Source: Pseudoduganella lurida (GTDB taxonomy: Bacteria > Pseudomonadota > Gammaproteobacteria > Burkholderiales > Burkholderiaceae_D). Taken from it: a stretch of 64,000 bases of DNA. The notes beneath the pieces are model-generated. The model was not told the origin of the DNA. It saw only the letters and a list, made by a program, of their open reading frames with translations, and ran no database searches. Positions 55,201 to 63,693 of the stretch are shown piece by piece (positions within the stretch are counted from its first letter, which is position 1; the number at the start of each line of letters is the position of its first letter). The DNA is taken from assembly GCF_007830455.1 (NCBI RefSeq), contig NZ_VLLB01000004.1, positions 491,916-555,915 on the forward strand. The letters run 5' to 3'. Made by a program: the position numbers and the translations under genes.

Positions 55201-55488
55201 TCAATGCGTGTCCGCTTCCGGCACGAACACCTTCCGCATCTTCTCCGCCACCTTCGCCCGGATGGTCGATGCGAACGCTCCGTACAGAAATCCCAGCCTG
55301 ATCTGCATGCGCGCCTCGGCTGCCGCCAGGGTCAGCGTGCCGTCCACGCCGCTCTTCGAGAACCGCAGCACATCGCCCTGCCAGCGGCACGTCAGCCCCA
55401 GTTCGCGCGCCAGCTTGTCGGCCACCTGGCGGGCCGCTGCGTGCGCCGCGTCGGGCGTCAGGTCGTGGGACTGGATGATTTCTATCAT
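55201..55488 (-). CDS. Polyhydroxyalkanoic acid system family protein
   Basis: A 95-residue protein matching the PHA-granule-region family (TIGR02610-type) in length and blocks (MIEIIQSHDLTPDAAHAAARQVADKL, GTLTLAAAEARMQI, LGFLYGAF). Its role is unknown but it is associated with polyester storage. phaZ lies 5 kb further on. No signal peptide. No other PHA gene is adjacent. Confidence 0.85.
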   Translation of the reverse strand: MIEIIQSHDLTPDAAHAAARQVADKLARELGLTCRWQGDVLRFSKSGVDGTLTLAAAEARMQIRLGFLYGAFASTIRAKVAEKMRKVFVPEADTH

Positions 55489-55529
55489 GCGTTCGCTATC
55501 GGGCTGGCAAAGGCGCCATCATGCCACAG

Positions 55530-56801
55530 CTACAGCAGGCGGAAAGCCGCCACCGCCACGGCCGTCGGTGCCAGCGCCGCCAGCAGCAGGCCGCCCGCCG
55601 ACACGGCGCCGCCGTCGAAGTGGCCCTTCAGGATCGCCATGCCGGCCGGGTTCGGCGCGTTGGCGATCACCGTCAGGCCGCCGCCGGCCACGGCACCCGT
55701 CACCAGCGCATACTTGAATTCGTCCGACAGTCCCGTCACCAATGACCCCAGATAAGTGAGCGCGGCATTGTCCGTGACGGCCGTCAGCGCCGTGGCGCCG
55801 TAGAACACGGCATCGCTGCTCATCGCCAGCAGCAGCGGCTGCAGCCACCAGGCCTGCTGGCCGCCCAGCACCACCAGGCCGGCCAGGAAGAAGCCGACCA
55901 GGAGGCCTTCGCGCAGGATCAGGCGGTCGTTGAAGCGTGCGTAGGCATGGGTCACGCCGAGGAAGAACAGGAACAGGCCCAGGAACACGGCGGAGTGGTG
56001 GGCGCTGAGCACCACACCGGCCAGGAAGGCGAAGTGCACGAGGACCAGCGCGAACGGCATGCGCGCCGGCTCGCCAGACTCGACCGGCCGCTGCGCCGCC
56101 AGTTCCTTCGCGAACAGCAGCGTGACGCCGGCCGCGTTCACGAGCACCGCCAGCGCCGCCTTCCAGCCGATATTCGCGAGCATGAACGGCAGGTCCCAGT
56201 CCCACGCGGCGGCCACCATCAGCACGGGCGGCGCCGCATACGGCGTGAGCGTGCCGCCGATCGACACGTTCACGAACAGCACGCCCAGCGTGGCGTACTT
56301 CAGGCGCACGGACAGGCCGGCAGCAGACGGGCCGGCGGCAAACAGGCGCTCGCCCAGGATCAGCGCCGCCAGCGTCATCGCGGCCGGCTCGGTGATGAAG
56401 GAGCCGAGCAGCGGCACCACGGCCAGCACCACGAAGTACATCGCCATGCTGCCCGGCAGCGGCAGCCACCGCGCCAGCACGCCCAATACCGACCTGGTCG
56501 CATTTAGGATCGGCCGCGTGGCGGCGATCACCATGACGACGAAGACGAACAGCGGCTCGGTGAAGTTGCGGCCGTCCAGGTAGGCGATCGCCGCATCCGG
56601 CCCCGCGGCCACGGCGATGAACGCTACCAGCACCAGCGCCCAGAAGCCGAACACCACCTCCACCTCGCCCAGCAGGTGCCAGATGCCGGCATGGGCCGGG
56701 AAGCGCCGCGCCAGCCGTTCGCAGGCCGCTGCCGCGAAGGTATGCAGGATGGCGATCGCGAACAGCACCGCGCCGGCGATCTCGATGGGCCCAGCGGCCA
56801 T
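55530..56801 (-). CDS. Putative Na+/H+ antiporter
   Basis: A 423-residue inner-membrane transporter with about a dozen hydrophobic helices. It matches the putative Na+/H+ antiporter family (PF07399-type). TRPILNATRSVLGVLARWLPLPGS, SFITEPAAMTLAALILGERL, VNVSIGGTLTPYAAPPVLMV and AVTDNAALTYLGSL are family-like blocks, and the Asp/Thr in the last two are candidate ion ligands. GGAG lies about eight bases before the ATG. No adjacent gene shows its cation. Confidence 0.85.
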   Translation of the reverse strand: MAAGPIEIAGAVLFAIAILHTFAAAACERLARRFPAHAGIWHLLGEVEVVFGFWALVLVAFIAVAAGPDAAIAYLDGRNFTEPLFVFVVMVIAATRPILNATRSVLGVLARWLPLPGSMAMYFVVLAVVPLLGSFITEPAAMTLAALILGERLFAAGPSAAGLSVRLKYATLGVLFVNVSIGGTLTPYAAPPVLMVAAAWDWDLPFMLANIGWKAALAVLVNAAGVTLLFAKELAAQRPVESGEPARMPFALVLVHFAFLAGVVLSAHHSAVFLGLFLFFLGVTHAYARFNDRLILREGLLVGFFLAGLVVLGGQQAWWLQPLLLAMSSDAVFYGATALTAVTDNAALTYLGSLVTGLSDEFKYALVTGAVAGGGLTVIANAPNPAGMAILKGHFDGGAVSAGGLLLAALAPTAVAVAAFRLL

Positions 56802-57005
56802 GGCCTACTCCAGTTCGGGAAAGCCTGCATTGTAAGTCAGCAACAGAACGCGTCATCGCAAGCTTGAAGTTTGTGCGGGATCAAATGTGGGAGTCGCTGC
56901 CGGAACGACCATGGAAGTCTGGCGCGGAAAATTCCGAGACCACTTTCCTGTGCACCGCCGCGTAGCCAACCTCGCCCCTGACCGGCGAACCGAAGGAGAA
57001 TTCAC
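56802..57005. other. Noncoding region between the antiporter and protease genes
   Basis: About 200 bases between divergent genes. GAAGGAG lies just before the protease ATG. No promoter or repeat is clear. Confidence 0.5.
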
Positions 57006-58478
57006 ATGGACCAGAAAGTCATCGTTCCGATGGAAGCGGTGCTGACGCGGTGCGCCGAGCTGCCGGTCGGTTATGTGCCGACGCCGTCCGCCCCCTACCG
57101 CATGCACCGCAAGGCCGCCGAACTCACGCGCCAGCCCGGCCATCCGCGGCTCAAATCCGTGCCCGGCCTGCCGCAGCCCGTGCCGGCTGCCTCCGCCGGC
57201 TCGCGCGTGCTGATGTGGAAGCAGGATCCGTCCGTCAGCGAACTGGGCACGCGCAAGGTCTTCCTGCCCGGCGTGATCCTGGAAGGCCCGCGCGATGCCC
57301 GCATCACGTTCGGCCAGCCCGGCATCGCCCCCGTCAGCCCGAACACCTTCGGCGACTTCATCCTGTCGCCCAACACCGACCAGTTCGATGCCGTGCACAC
57401 CTTCACCGTGGTGCGCCAGACGCTGACGATGTACCAGCGCGTGCTGGCCAGCGGCGAGAATGCCGCGCCCCTGCCGTGGGCCTGGAACAGCGGCACGAAC
57501 ACCGATGCGCTGCAGGTCTTCCCGCACGGCCTGCCGAACGTGATGAACGCCTATTACAGCCGCACCGACCGCGCGCTCAAGTTCGGCGACTTCATCCCCA
57601 GCGGCGCCAGCGACCGCATGTTCACCTGCCGCTCGTTCGACATCGTGGCGCATGAAACGGGCCATGCCGTGCTGGACGGCCTGAAACCCCGCTGGATCCT
57701 GTCCTCGGCGCCGCCGCAGACGGGCGGCCTGCACGAATCGTTCGGCGACCTGACGGCGATCTTCCTGGCGCTCACGCAGATGGACCAGGTGGAAGCGGTG
57801 ATCGCGCAAACCAAGGCGGACCTGCACGACAAGACCTTCCTGGCCGACATGGCGGAGGAATTCGGCCTGGCGCTGGGCCGCCCGAACGGCCTGCGCAATG
57901 CGGACAACGACCTGAAGCTCTCCGAAGCGGGCAACGAGGTGCACGCCATCTCGCAGGTCTTCACGGGCGCCATCTACGACATCCTGGCGGACATCTTCGC
58001 CTACGAACGCTCGCCGGGCCTGGAGGACGATGCCGCCGTGCTGCACCGCGTGGGCGGCTACCTGTGCAGCCTGACGCTGCGCGCCCTGGTGGCGGCCCCC
58101 GACACAGCCGCGAAATATGCGGACGTGGCGAACCAGATGCTGCGGCTGTCGGAGGCGGACGGCAAGCCGGTCGACTACCGCAACTTCATCCGCAACCGCT
58201 TCAGCCTGCGCGAGGTGGTGCTGGCGGACTCGCTGACGGACAACGTGCCATCCCATGCCGAGCTGGCGCCGGACGTGGTCGACCCGCCGGATGCGATGCA
58301 GGACCGCCGCGCCTGCTGCGGCACGCTGAACAACGCCCAGTACTTCGACCTGGAAGGGGTGCTGGAGGCGGAGCGCCAGGCATTGGCCGCCTGGTGCAAG
58401 GGCTATGCGGGCCGCCAGGAGCACGTCGCCCCGGCCCAGGCGCCGCTGGAGAACCGCCAGCGCCAGGAGCAGGCATGA
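57006..58478 (+). CDS. M4-like (protealysin-type) zinc metallopeptidase
   Basis: A 490-residue protein with the zinc motif HETGH at 216-220 and a third ligand Glu244 in GGLHESFGD, the arrangement of gluzincins of the M4 clan. M4 enzymes have GxxNExxSD here; this protein has His in place of Asn. There is no signal peptide, as in protealysins, but the protein is longer than protealysin (about 340). AAGGAG supports the start. Its TGA overlaps the ATG of an emfourin-like gene, the usual inhibitor partner of protealysin-like proteases. Confidence 0.8.
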   Translation: MDQKVIVPMEAVLTRCAELPVGYVPTPSAPYRMHRKAAELTRQPGHPRLKSVPGLPQPVPAASAGSRVLMWKQDPSVSELGTRKVFLPGVILEGPRDARITFGQPGIAPVSPNTFGDFILSPNTDQFDAVHTFTVVRQTLTMYQRVLASGENAAPLPWAWNSGTNTDALQVFPHGLPNVMNAYYSRTDRALKFGDFIPSGASDRMFTCRSFDIVAHETGHAVLDGLKPRWILSSAPPQTGGLHESFGDLTAIFLALTQMDQVEAVIAQTKADLHDKTFLADMAEEFGLALGRPNGLRNADNDLKLSEAGNEVHAISQVFTGAIYDILADIFAYERSPGLEDDAAVLHRVGGYLCSLTLRALVAAPDTAAKYADVANQMLRLSEADGKPVDYRNFIRNRFSLREVVLADSLTDNVPSHAELAPDVVDPPDAMQDRRACCGTLNNAQYFDLEGVLEAERQALAAWCKGYAGRQEHVAPAQAPLENRQRQEQA

Positions 58479-58771
58479 AGATCACCGCCACCAACGGTGG
58501 CGGCTTTGCCGGCATCACCCGCTCCCACGAGGTGGACACGGCGGCCAGTCCCGCCGGTGCCGCGCTGGAGGCGGCGCTGGCGGCCAGCCCGTTCTTCGCG
58601 GCCGCCGTGGACGGGGTGGATGACGATGCGGGCAAGATCGGCGCGGACATCCCGCACTGGAACATCACCGTCGAAGATGGTGGCCGGCGCCACAGCGTGC
58701 GCTTTGCCGACGACGGCAGTCCCGCTGCCGCCCGCTGGCGCGGCCTGCTCGATCGCATCCTCGCGGCCTGA
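58475..58771 (+). CDS. Emfourin-like protease inhibitor
   Basis: A 98-residue protein. The start MKITATNGGGFAGITRSHEVD resembles emfourin, the proteinaceous inhibitor of protealysin. The rest has HWNITVEDGGRRHSVRFAD and a C-terminal helix LLDRILAA. It is translationally coupled to the metalloprotease (ATGA), which supports an inhibitor-enzyme pair. The assignment rests on the N-terminal block, the length and the neighbour. Confidence 0.75.
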   Translation: MKITATNGGGFAGITRSHEVDTAASPAGAALEAALAASPFFAAAVDGVDDDAGKIGADIPHWNITVEDGGRRHSVRFADDGSPAAARWRGLLDRILAA

Positions 58772-58789
58772 CCCGCCCTCGCTGCAAAA

Positions 58790-58828
58790 CGGCCCGCACC
58801 GCGCGTCTCCGGCGCATGGTGCGGGCCG
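58790..58828 (+). terminator. Hairpin after the emfourin-like gene
   Basis: CGGCCCGCACC and GGTGCGGGCCG form a perfect 11-base stem with a 17-base loop. There is no clean T run after it, so termination is likely but not certain. Confidence 0.5.
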
Positions 58829-58984
58829 CTTGCATTTACTTTAAAGCATTTGCATATCGCATTTGCTTATATACATTGTGTCTAAACCTGAATTGTGAGA
58901 TTGGAGAAATTGCCCTAAAATACAGTGCTTTGCTGAAGTTGGAACTGTGTTATACAGCTTCGCACCCACATTGATAGGACTGCT
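58829..58984. other. AT-rich fdxA upstream region with a direct repeat
   Basis: GCATTTGC(A/T)TAT occurs at 58846-58857 and about 58859-58870, a 13-base tandem step. It lies about 120 bases before fdxA and may be a binding site. No clear promoter is seen. Confidence 0.45.
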
Positions 58985-59308
58985 ATGACCCACGTTGTCA
59001 CCGAATCTTGCATCGCCTGCCGGTATACGGACTGCGTCGATGTTTGCCCGGTAGATTGCTTCCGCGAAGGCCCGAATTTCCTGGCCATCGATCCCGACGA
59101 GTGCATCGACTGCGCCGTCTGCGTGGCGGAATGCCCGGTCAACGCCATCTATGCCGAAGAAGACATCCCTTCGGACCAGCAGCAATACATCAAGCTCAAC
59201 GCGGACCTGTCGCGCAACTGGCCTTCGATCACGAAGACCAAAGCCGCCCTGCCGGAAGCCGAGCAGTTCAAGGACGTCAAGGAAAAACTGAACCTGCTGG
59301 TACGCTGA
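58985..59308 (+). CDS. fdxA: 7Fe ferredoxin FdxA
   Basis: A 107-residue ferredoxin with one [3Fe-4S] and one [4Fe-4S] cluster by family. Cysteines are at 9, 12, 17, 21 and 25 ([18 protein letters not shown]) and at 40, 43, 46 and 50 ([12 protein letters not shown]). The family C-terminal extension is present. AGGA lies before the ATG. It is followed by a ferredoxin-NADP reductase gene 128 bases downstream on the same strand, its likely electron partner. Confidence 0.96.
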   Translation: MTHVVTESCIACRYTDCVDVCPVDCFREGPNFLAIDPDECIDCAVCVAECPVNAIYAEEDIPSDQQQYIKLNADLSRNWPSITKTKAALPEAEQFKDVKEKLNLLVR

Positions 59309-59436
59309 AGGCAGCACCGCCCTTCCCGCGCCGGGTCACCATCACTGCGCATTCACCGGTACACCGCGCACCGCGCGTGGCCTGCCAGCGCAGACCGGTG
59401 CTCGCGCCGTATTGAAACTACAGGATAAACATCGTC

Positions 59437-60504
59437 ATGAATATCGTCAGCACCACCCCCGGTGGCTTCCATGAAACGGATGCCGTCATCATCGGCGCCG
59501 GCCCGGTCGGCCTGTTCCAGGTCTTCGAACTGGGCCTGCTGGAAATCAAGGCCCACGTCATCGACTCGCTGAACGCCGTGGGCGGCCAGTGCGTGGAACT
59601 GTACCCGGACAAGCCGATCTACGATATTCCCGCGATCCCTTCCTGCACGGGCCAGGAACTGACGGACGGCCTGCTCAAGCAGATCGAGCCGTTCGGCGCC
59701 ACCTTCCACCTGGGCCAGGAAGTGACCCTGGTGCAGAAGCGCGAAGACGGCCGTTTCGACGTCGAAACGACGCTGGGCACGAAGTTCATCACCAAGACCA
59801 TCTTCATCGCCGCCGGCGTGGGTTCGTTCCAGCCGCGCACGATGAAGGTCGACGGCCTGGACAAGTTCGACGGCTCGCAGGTGTTCTACCGCGTGAAGAA
59901 CCCGGCCCAGTTCGACGGCAAGAACCTGGTCATCTGCGGCGGCGGCGACTCCGCGCTGGACTGGGCCCTGAACTTCGTCGGCAAGGCCGAGTCCGTGGTG
60001 CTGCTGCACCGCCGCGAGGACTTCCGCGCCGCGCCCGCCTCCGTGGCGAAGATGAAGCAGCTGTGCGAAGACTACGAGATGCAGCTGATCATCGGCCAGG
60101 TGTCCGGCATCGAGGAAAAGGACGGCCAGCTGTCCGAACTGCGCGTGACCGGTGCCGACGGCGTGACGCGCCGCGTGCCGCTGGACATGCTGCTGGTGTT
60201 CTACGGCCTGTCGCCGAAGCTGGGCCCGATCGCCGAATGGGGCCTGGACATCGAGCGCAAGCAGCTCAAAGTGGTCAACACGGAAAAGTTCGAGACGAAC
60301 GTGCCGGGCATCTTCGCGGTCGGCGACATCAACACCTATCCGGGCAAGAAGAAGCTGATCCTGTCGGGCTTCCACGAAGCCGCGCTGGCCGCCTTCGGTG
60401 CCGCGCCTTATATCTTCCCGGACAAGAAGATCCACATGCAGTACACCACCACGTCGCCGAAACTGCACAAGGTGCTGGGCGTGGAATCGCCGGTGTTCGA
60501 CTGA
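59437..60504 (+). CDS. Ferredoxin--NADP reductase, type 2 (thioredoxin reductase-like)
   Basis: A 355-residue flavoenzyme moving electrons between NADPH and ferredoxin. The FAD motif is [18 protein letters not shown] near residue 18; the NADPH motif is [17 protein letters not shown] near residue 168; the FAD-binding end is [18 protein letters not shown]. It lacks the CxxC of thioredoxin reductase, which fits the YumC-type FNR. It is close to fdxA and its substrate partner is probably FdxA. A strong terminator follows. Confidence 0.92.
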   Translation: MNIVSTTPGGFHETDAVIIGAGPVGLFQVFELGLLEIKAHVIDSLNAVGGQCVELYPDKPIYDIPAIPSCTGQELTDGLLKQIEPFGATFHLGQEVTLVQKREDGRFDVETTLGTKFITKTIFIAAGVGSFQPRTMKVDGLDKFDGSQVFYRVKNPAQFDGKNLVICGGGDSALDWALNFVGKAESVVLLHRREDFRAAPASVAKMKQLCEDYEMQLIIGQVSGIEEKDGQLSELRVTGADGVTRRVPLDMLLVFYGLSPKLGPIAEWGLDIERKQLKVVNTEKFETNVPGIFAVGDINTYPGKKKLILSGFHEAALAAFGAAPYIFPDKKIHMQYTTTSPKLHKVLGVESPVFD

Positions 60505-60557
60505 GCGGACATGTTCCGATGAGCGGTCCGACTTGGTGTTCGGACCCGTCCTACAAG

Positions 60558-60583
60558 AAAGCAGCGGAAACGCTGCTTTTTTT
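60558..60583 (+). terminator. Terminator of the ferredoxin reductase gene
   Basis: AAAGCAGCG and CGCTGCTTT pair around GAAA, followed by a T run. Confidence 0.9.
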
Positions 60584-60683
60584 GTTTTCGCATCACTATT
60601 ATCTTTGAACCACGGGCATTTTCTCCGTATTGTCGGGCTAAAGTGACACCGCTGCGGCTTTCCCGTAGCACCCTGGAAAATGC

Positions 60684-60711
60684 TTTACGTCAAGAACAAT
60701 CGGCCTATAAT
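60684..60711 (+). promoter_or_regulatory. Promoter of phaZ
   Basis: A perfect TATAAT (60706-60711) is preceded after 16 bases by TTTACG (60684-60689), about 70 bases before the phaZ start. Confidence 0.5.
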
Positions 60712-60781
60712 GGCCTTATGATTCCGCGCTGCATGTAATCTTTTGTTATCAAAAAGCAGCGCTCCACGACCGGGAACACCT

Positions 60782-62017
60782 ATGCTTTACCAACTTCACG
60801 AGATGCAGCGCACCTTCCTCAACCCGCTGATGCAGTGGGCCGAGGCGTCCTCGAAACTGTTCAGCAACCCGGTGTCGCCCTTCGCGCACACGCCGTTCTC
60901 GCAGCGCATCGCCGCCGGCTACGAATTGCTGTACCGCTTGGGCAAGGATTACGAAAAGCCGGCCTTCGGCATCGACAATGTGACGGTCAAGGGCAAGCCC
61001 GTGTCGATCATCGAGCACGTGGCCGTCAACAAGGCGTTCTGCAACCTGATCCACTTCCGCAAGGACCTGAGCGACAACGAGCGCGATGCGCTGGCCCAGC
61101 CGGTAGTGCTGCTGGTCGCGCCCCTGTCCGGCCACCACGCCACGCTGCTGCGCGACACCGTGCGCGGCCTGCTGCCGGAACACGACGTCTACATCACCGA
61201 CTGGACCGATGCGCGCATGGTGCCGCTGTCCGAAGGCGCGTTCCACCTGGACGACTACATCTACTACGTGCAGGACTTCATCCGCCACCTGGGCCCGGAT
61301 GTGCACGTGATCTCCGTCTGCCAGCCGACCGTGCCGGTGCTGGCCGCGATCGCGCTGATGGCCACCAACAAGGATGCCAAGCTGCCGAAATCGATGACGA
61401 TGATGGGCGGCCCGATCGACCCGACCAAATCGCCGACGGCCGTCAACAACCTGGCCGTCGAGAAGCCGTTCTCGTGGTTCGAGAACACCGTCATCTATCC
61501 GGTGCCGCCGAACTACCCGGGCTTCGGCCGCAAGGTCTATCCCGGCTTCCTGCAGCATGCCGGCTTCATCGCCATGAACCCGGGCCGCCACGCCCAGTCG
61601 CACCGCGAGTTCTACATGCACCTGGTGCGCGGCGACGACGAGCCGGCGGAAAGCCACCGCAAGTTCTACGACGAGTACAACGCCGTGCTGGACATGCCGG
61701 CCGAGTACTACCTGGACACGATCAAGACCGTGTTCCAGGAACACCGCCTGCCGAAGGGCACGTGGGAAGTGGGCGGCCAGCTGGTGCGGCCGCAGGACAT
61801 CACGAACGTCGCGCTGCTGACGATCGAAGGCGAGCTGGACGACATCTCCGGCGCCGGCCAGACCCAGGCGGCGCACGAGCTGTGCACGGGCATCCCGGCC
61901 GACATGCAGGAAGACTACGTGGTGCCGCAAGCCGGCCACTACGGCATCTTCTCCGGCCGCCGCTGGCGCGAGCTCGTCTGCCCGAAGATCACCGCCTTCA
62001 TCCAGCAGCACGCCTGA
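60782..62017 (+). CDS. phaZ: Intracellular polyhydroxyalkanoate depolymerase
   Basis: A 411-residue enzyme that mobilises stored polyhydroxybutyrate. The nucleophile is Cys180 in VHVISVCQPTVPVLA, as in the Ralstonia PhaZa1 type where a Cys takes the place of the lipase Ser. The likely Asp lies in GELDDISGAGQT and His in QAGHYGIFSGRRW. No signal peptide is present, in keeping with an intracellular role. GGGA lies before the ATG at 60782, and the family N-terminus MLYQLHEMQR begins there. Its last 12 codons with the stop are repeated twice downstream (61981-62125). Confidence 0.95.
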   Translation: MLYQLHEMQRTFLNPLMQWAEASSKLFSNPVSPFAHTPFSQRIAAGYELLYRLGKDYEKPAFGIDNVTVKGKPVSIIEHVAVNKAFCNLIHFRKDLSDNERDALAQPVVLLVAPLSGHHATLLRDTVRGLLPEHDVYITDWTDARMVPLSEGAFHLDDYIYYVQDFIRHLGPDVHVISVCQPTVPVLAAIALMATNKDAKLPKSMTMMGGPIDPTKSPTAVNNLAVEKPFSWFENTVIYPVPPNYPGFGRKVYPGFLQHAGFIAMNPGRHAQSHREFYMHLVRGDDEPAESHRKFYDEYNAVLDMPAEYYLDTIKTVFQEHRLPKGTWEVGGQLVRPQDITNVALLTIEGELDDISGAGQTQAAHELCTGIPADMQEDYVVPQAGHYGIFSGRRWRELVCPKITAFIQQHA

Positions 62018-62125
62018 GCGCAGGATAGGCATAGCCCGAAGATCACCGCCTTCATCCAGCAGCACGCCTGAGCGCAGGATAGGCATAGCCCGAAGACCAC
62101 CGCCTTCATCCAGCAGCACGCCTGA
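61981..62125 (+). repeat. 54-bp tandem repeat, phaZ 3' end in 2.7 copies
   Basis: The unit starting CCCGAAGATCACCGCC spans the last 12 codons of phaZ, its stop, and 17 further bases ending in GGATAGGCATAG. Copy 2 (62035-62088) is exact, and copy 3 (62089-62125) has one change and ends at the stop position. The copies after the true stop are not translated in frame from phaZ. Confidence 0.95.
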
Positions 62126-62144
62126 CCCGGCTCCTCGCAAGCCT

Positions 62145-62170
62145 GCCGCCCTTCGGGGCGGCTTTTTTTT
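62145..62170 (+). terminator. Terminator of phaZ
   Basis: GCCGCCC, a TTCG tetraloop and GGGCGGC are followed by eight T residues, just after the third repeat copy. Confidence 0.92.
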
Positions 62171-62183
62171 GGGCGCGCGCCAA

Positions 62184-62208
62184 TGTCCTGGTGCCTGGCA
62201 CCGGGACA
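62184..62208. repeat. GGTGCC-T-GGCACC palindrome
   Basis: TGTCC-T-GGTGCC-T-GGCACC-G-GGACA is a palindrome with one mismatch. It shares its core with 33466-33502 and lies between the phaZ terminator and rnfB. Confidence 0.75.
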
Positions 62209-62275
62209 CGAGCCCGGCAGCGCGACAGGCTGGCTGGCGCGCGGCGCAGCGAATGAAGGATAATGACGGTTTGCC

Positions 62276-62998
62276 GTGCTCCGCCCTGATCCCGTGACCG
62301 AACCGAAGACCCTAGCCGACCGCGTCGAAGACGCCTTGCCGCAGACGCAATGCACCAAGTGCGGCTACGCGGGCTGCCGTCCGTATGCGGAGGCGATCGC
62401 GGCGGGCGAGGCGCGCATCAACCAGTGTCCGCCGGGTGGCGCCGAGGGCATCGTGCGGCTGTCGGCCGTCACGGGCCACCCCGTCATTCCGCTCAATCCC
62501 GTGAACGGCCTGGAGCGCCCGCGCGCCGTGGCCTACATCGACGAGGCGCTGTGCATCGGCTGCACGCTGTGCATCCAGGCCTGCCCCGTCGATGCGATCA
62601 TGGGCGCGGCCAAGCAGATGCATACGATCATTCCCGAGCTGTGCACCGGCTGCGACCTGTGCGTGAACCCCTGCCCGGTGGACTGCATCGTCATGTATCC
62701 CGTCACCGAGACGACTGGCTGGCAGGCCTGGTCGCAGCCGGATGCCGATGCGGCCCGCGACCGCCACGATTTCCGCACCGCGCGGCTCCAACGGGAACGG
62801 GAAGAGAACGATGCGCGCCTGGCCGCCAAGGCACAGGCGAAGATGGCCGCCGTCGACAACCTCGCGCCGGAGAACGCCGCCGAACAGGCCGAGAAGGAAC
62901 GCAAGCGCGCGATCATCGCCGCCGCGATGGAGCGCGCGCGCCTGAAGGCCGAGGCGGCCAAGGCGGCTGCCGAGGAACAGAACAAACCGGAACCATGA
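62276..62998 (+). CDS. rnfB: Soluble RnfB/RsxB-type iron-sulfur protein
   Basis: A 240-residue protein. It has an N-terminal 4Fe-4S domain (Cys26, 29, 34, 51; CTKCGYAGC then NQCPPGG), then two ferredoxin-type clusters [15 protein letters not shown] and [16 protein letters not shown] charged, Ala-rich helical tail follows. It lacks the N-terminal membrane segment of full RnfB and stands alone, without other Rnf subunits, as in many betaproteobacteria. The start codon is GTG at 62276, or GTG at 62294. Its stop overlaps the ATG of nth (ATGA). Confidence 0.88.
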   Translation: MLRPDPVTEPKTLADRVEDALPQTQCTKCGYAGCRPYAEAIAAGEARINQCPPGGAEGIVRLSAVTGHPVIPLNPVNGLERPRAVAYIDEALCIGCTLCIQACPVDAIMGAAKQMHTIIPELCTGCDLCVNPCPVDCIVMYPVTETTGWQAWSQPDADAARDRHDFRTARLQREREENDARLAAKAQAKMAAVDNLAPENAAEQAEKERKRAIIAAAMERARLKAEAAKAAAEEQNKPEP

Positions 62999-63642
62999 AC
63001 GCCGTCAAACGCCACGAAATCTTCCGCCGCCTGCGCGAAGCCAATCCCCATCCCACCACCGAACTCGACTACACGACGCCATTCGAACTGCTGATCGCCG
63101 TGCTGCTCTCCGCGCAGGCGACGGACGTGGGCGTCAACAAGGCCACGCGCAAGCTGTACCCGGTGGCGAACACGCCGCAGGCCATCCTCGACCTGGGCCT
63201 CGACACGCTGATGACGTACATCCAGACCATCGGCCTGTTCCGCACCAAGGCGAAGAACGTGATGGCCACCTGCCAGATCCTCATCGACCAGCACGGCGGC
63301 GAGGTGCCGCACGACCGGGAAGCACTGGAAGCTCTGCCCGGCGTGGGCCGCAAGACGGCCAACGTGGTGCTGAACACGGCGTTCGGCGACCCGACGATTG
63401 CCGTCGACACGCACATCTTCCGCGTCTCGAACCGCACCGGCATCGCGCCGGGCAAGAACGTCGACATCGTCGAACAGAAGCTGCTGAAGTTCGTGCCGAA
63501 GGAATTCCTGCAGGATGCCCACCACTGGCTGATCCTGCACGGCCGCTACACCTGCATCGCCCGCAAGCCGCTGTGCTGGAACTGCATGATCGTCGACCTG
63601 TGCGAGTACAAGGACAAGACGCCGGCGCCAGCGGTGGTGTAA
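62995..63642 (+). CDS. nth: Endonuclease III
   Basis: A 215-residue DNA glycosylase/AP-lyase that removes oxidised pyrimidines. The helix-hairpin-helix [14 protein letters not shown] has the catalytic Lys120, and Asp138 lies in [10 protein letters not shown] [4Fe-4S] cluster is ligated by Cys187, 194, 197 and 203. It is translationally coupled to rnfB. The rsxABCDGE-nth operon of E. coli has the same association. Confidence 0.97.
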   Translation: MNAVKRHEIFRRLREANPHPTTELDYTTPFELLIAVLLSAQATDVGVNKATRKLYPVANTPQAILDLGLDTLMTYIQTIGLFRTKAKNVMATCQILIDQHGGEVPHDREALEALPGVGRKTANVVLNTAFGDPTIAVDTHIFRVSNRTGIAPGKNVDIVEQKLLKFVPKEFLQDAHHWLILHGRYTCIARKPLCWNCMIVDLCEYKDKTPAPAVV

Positions 63643-63656
63643 CCCGCTACGGCCGA

Positions 63657-63690
63657 GTTCGTGTCCACCATGGGGTCAGCAACTGTGTCG
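63657..63690. repeat. Degenerate GTGTC-GGGGTCAG element
   Basis: The sequence CGTGTCCACC then GGGGTCAGCAACTGTGTC resembles the corA-ntrC element at 34540, though with several mismatches. It lies between nth and the transposase end. Confidence 0.4.
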
Positions 63691-63693
63691 CGT

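Noticed and set aside
61981..62125. Tandem repeats as CRISPR
   Set aside because: The copies abut without spacers and duplicate the phaZ end; no cas genes are present.
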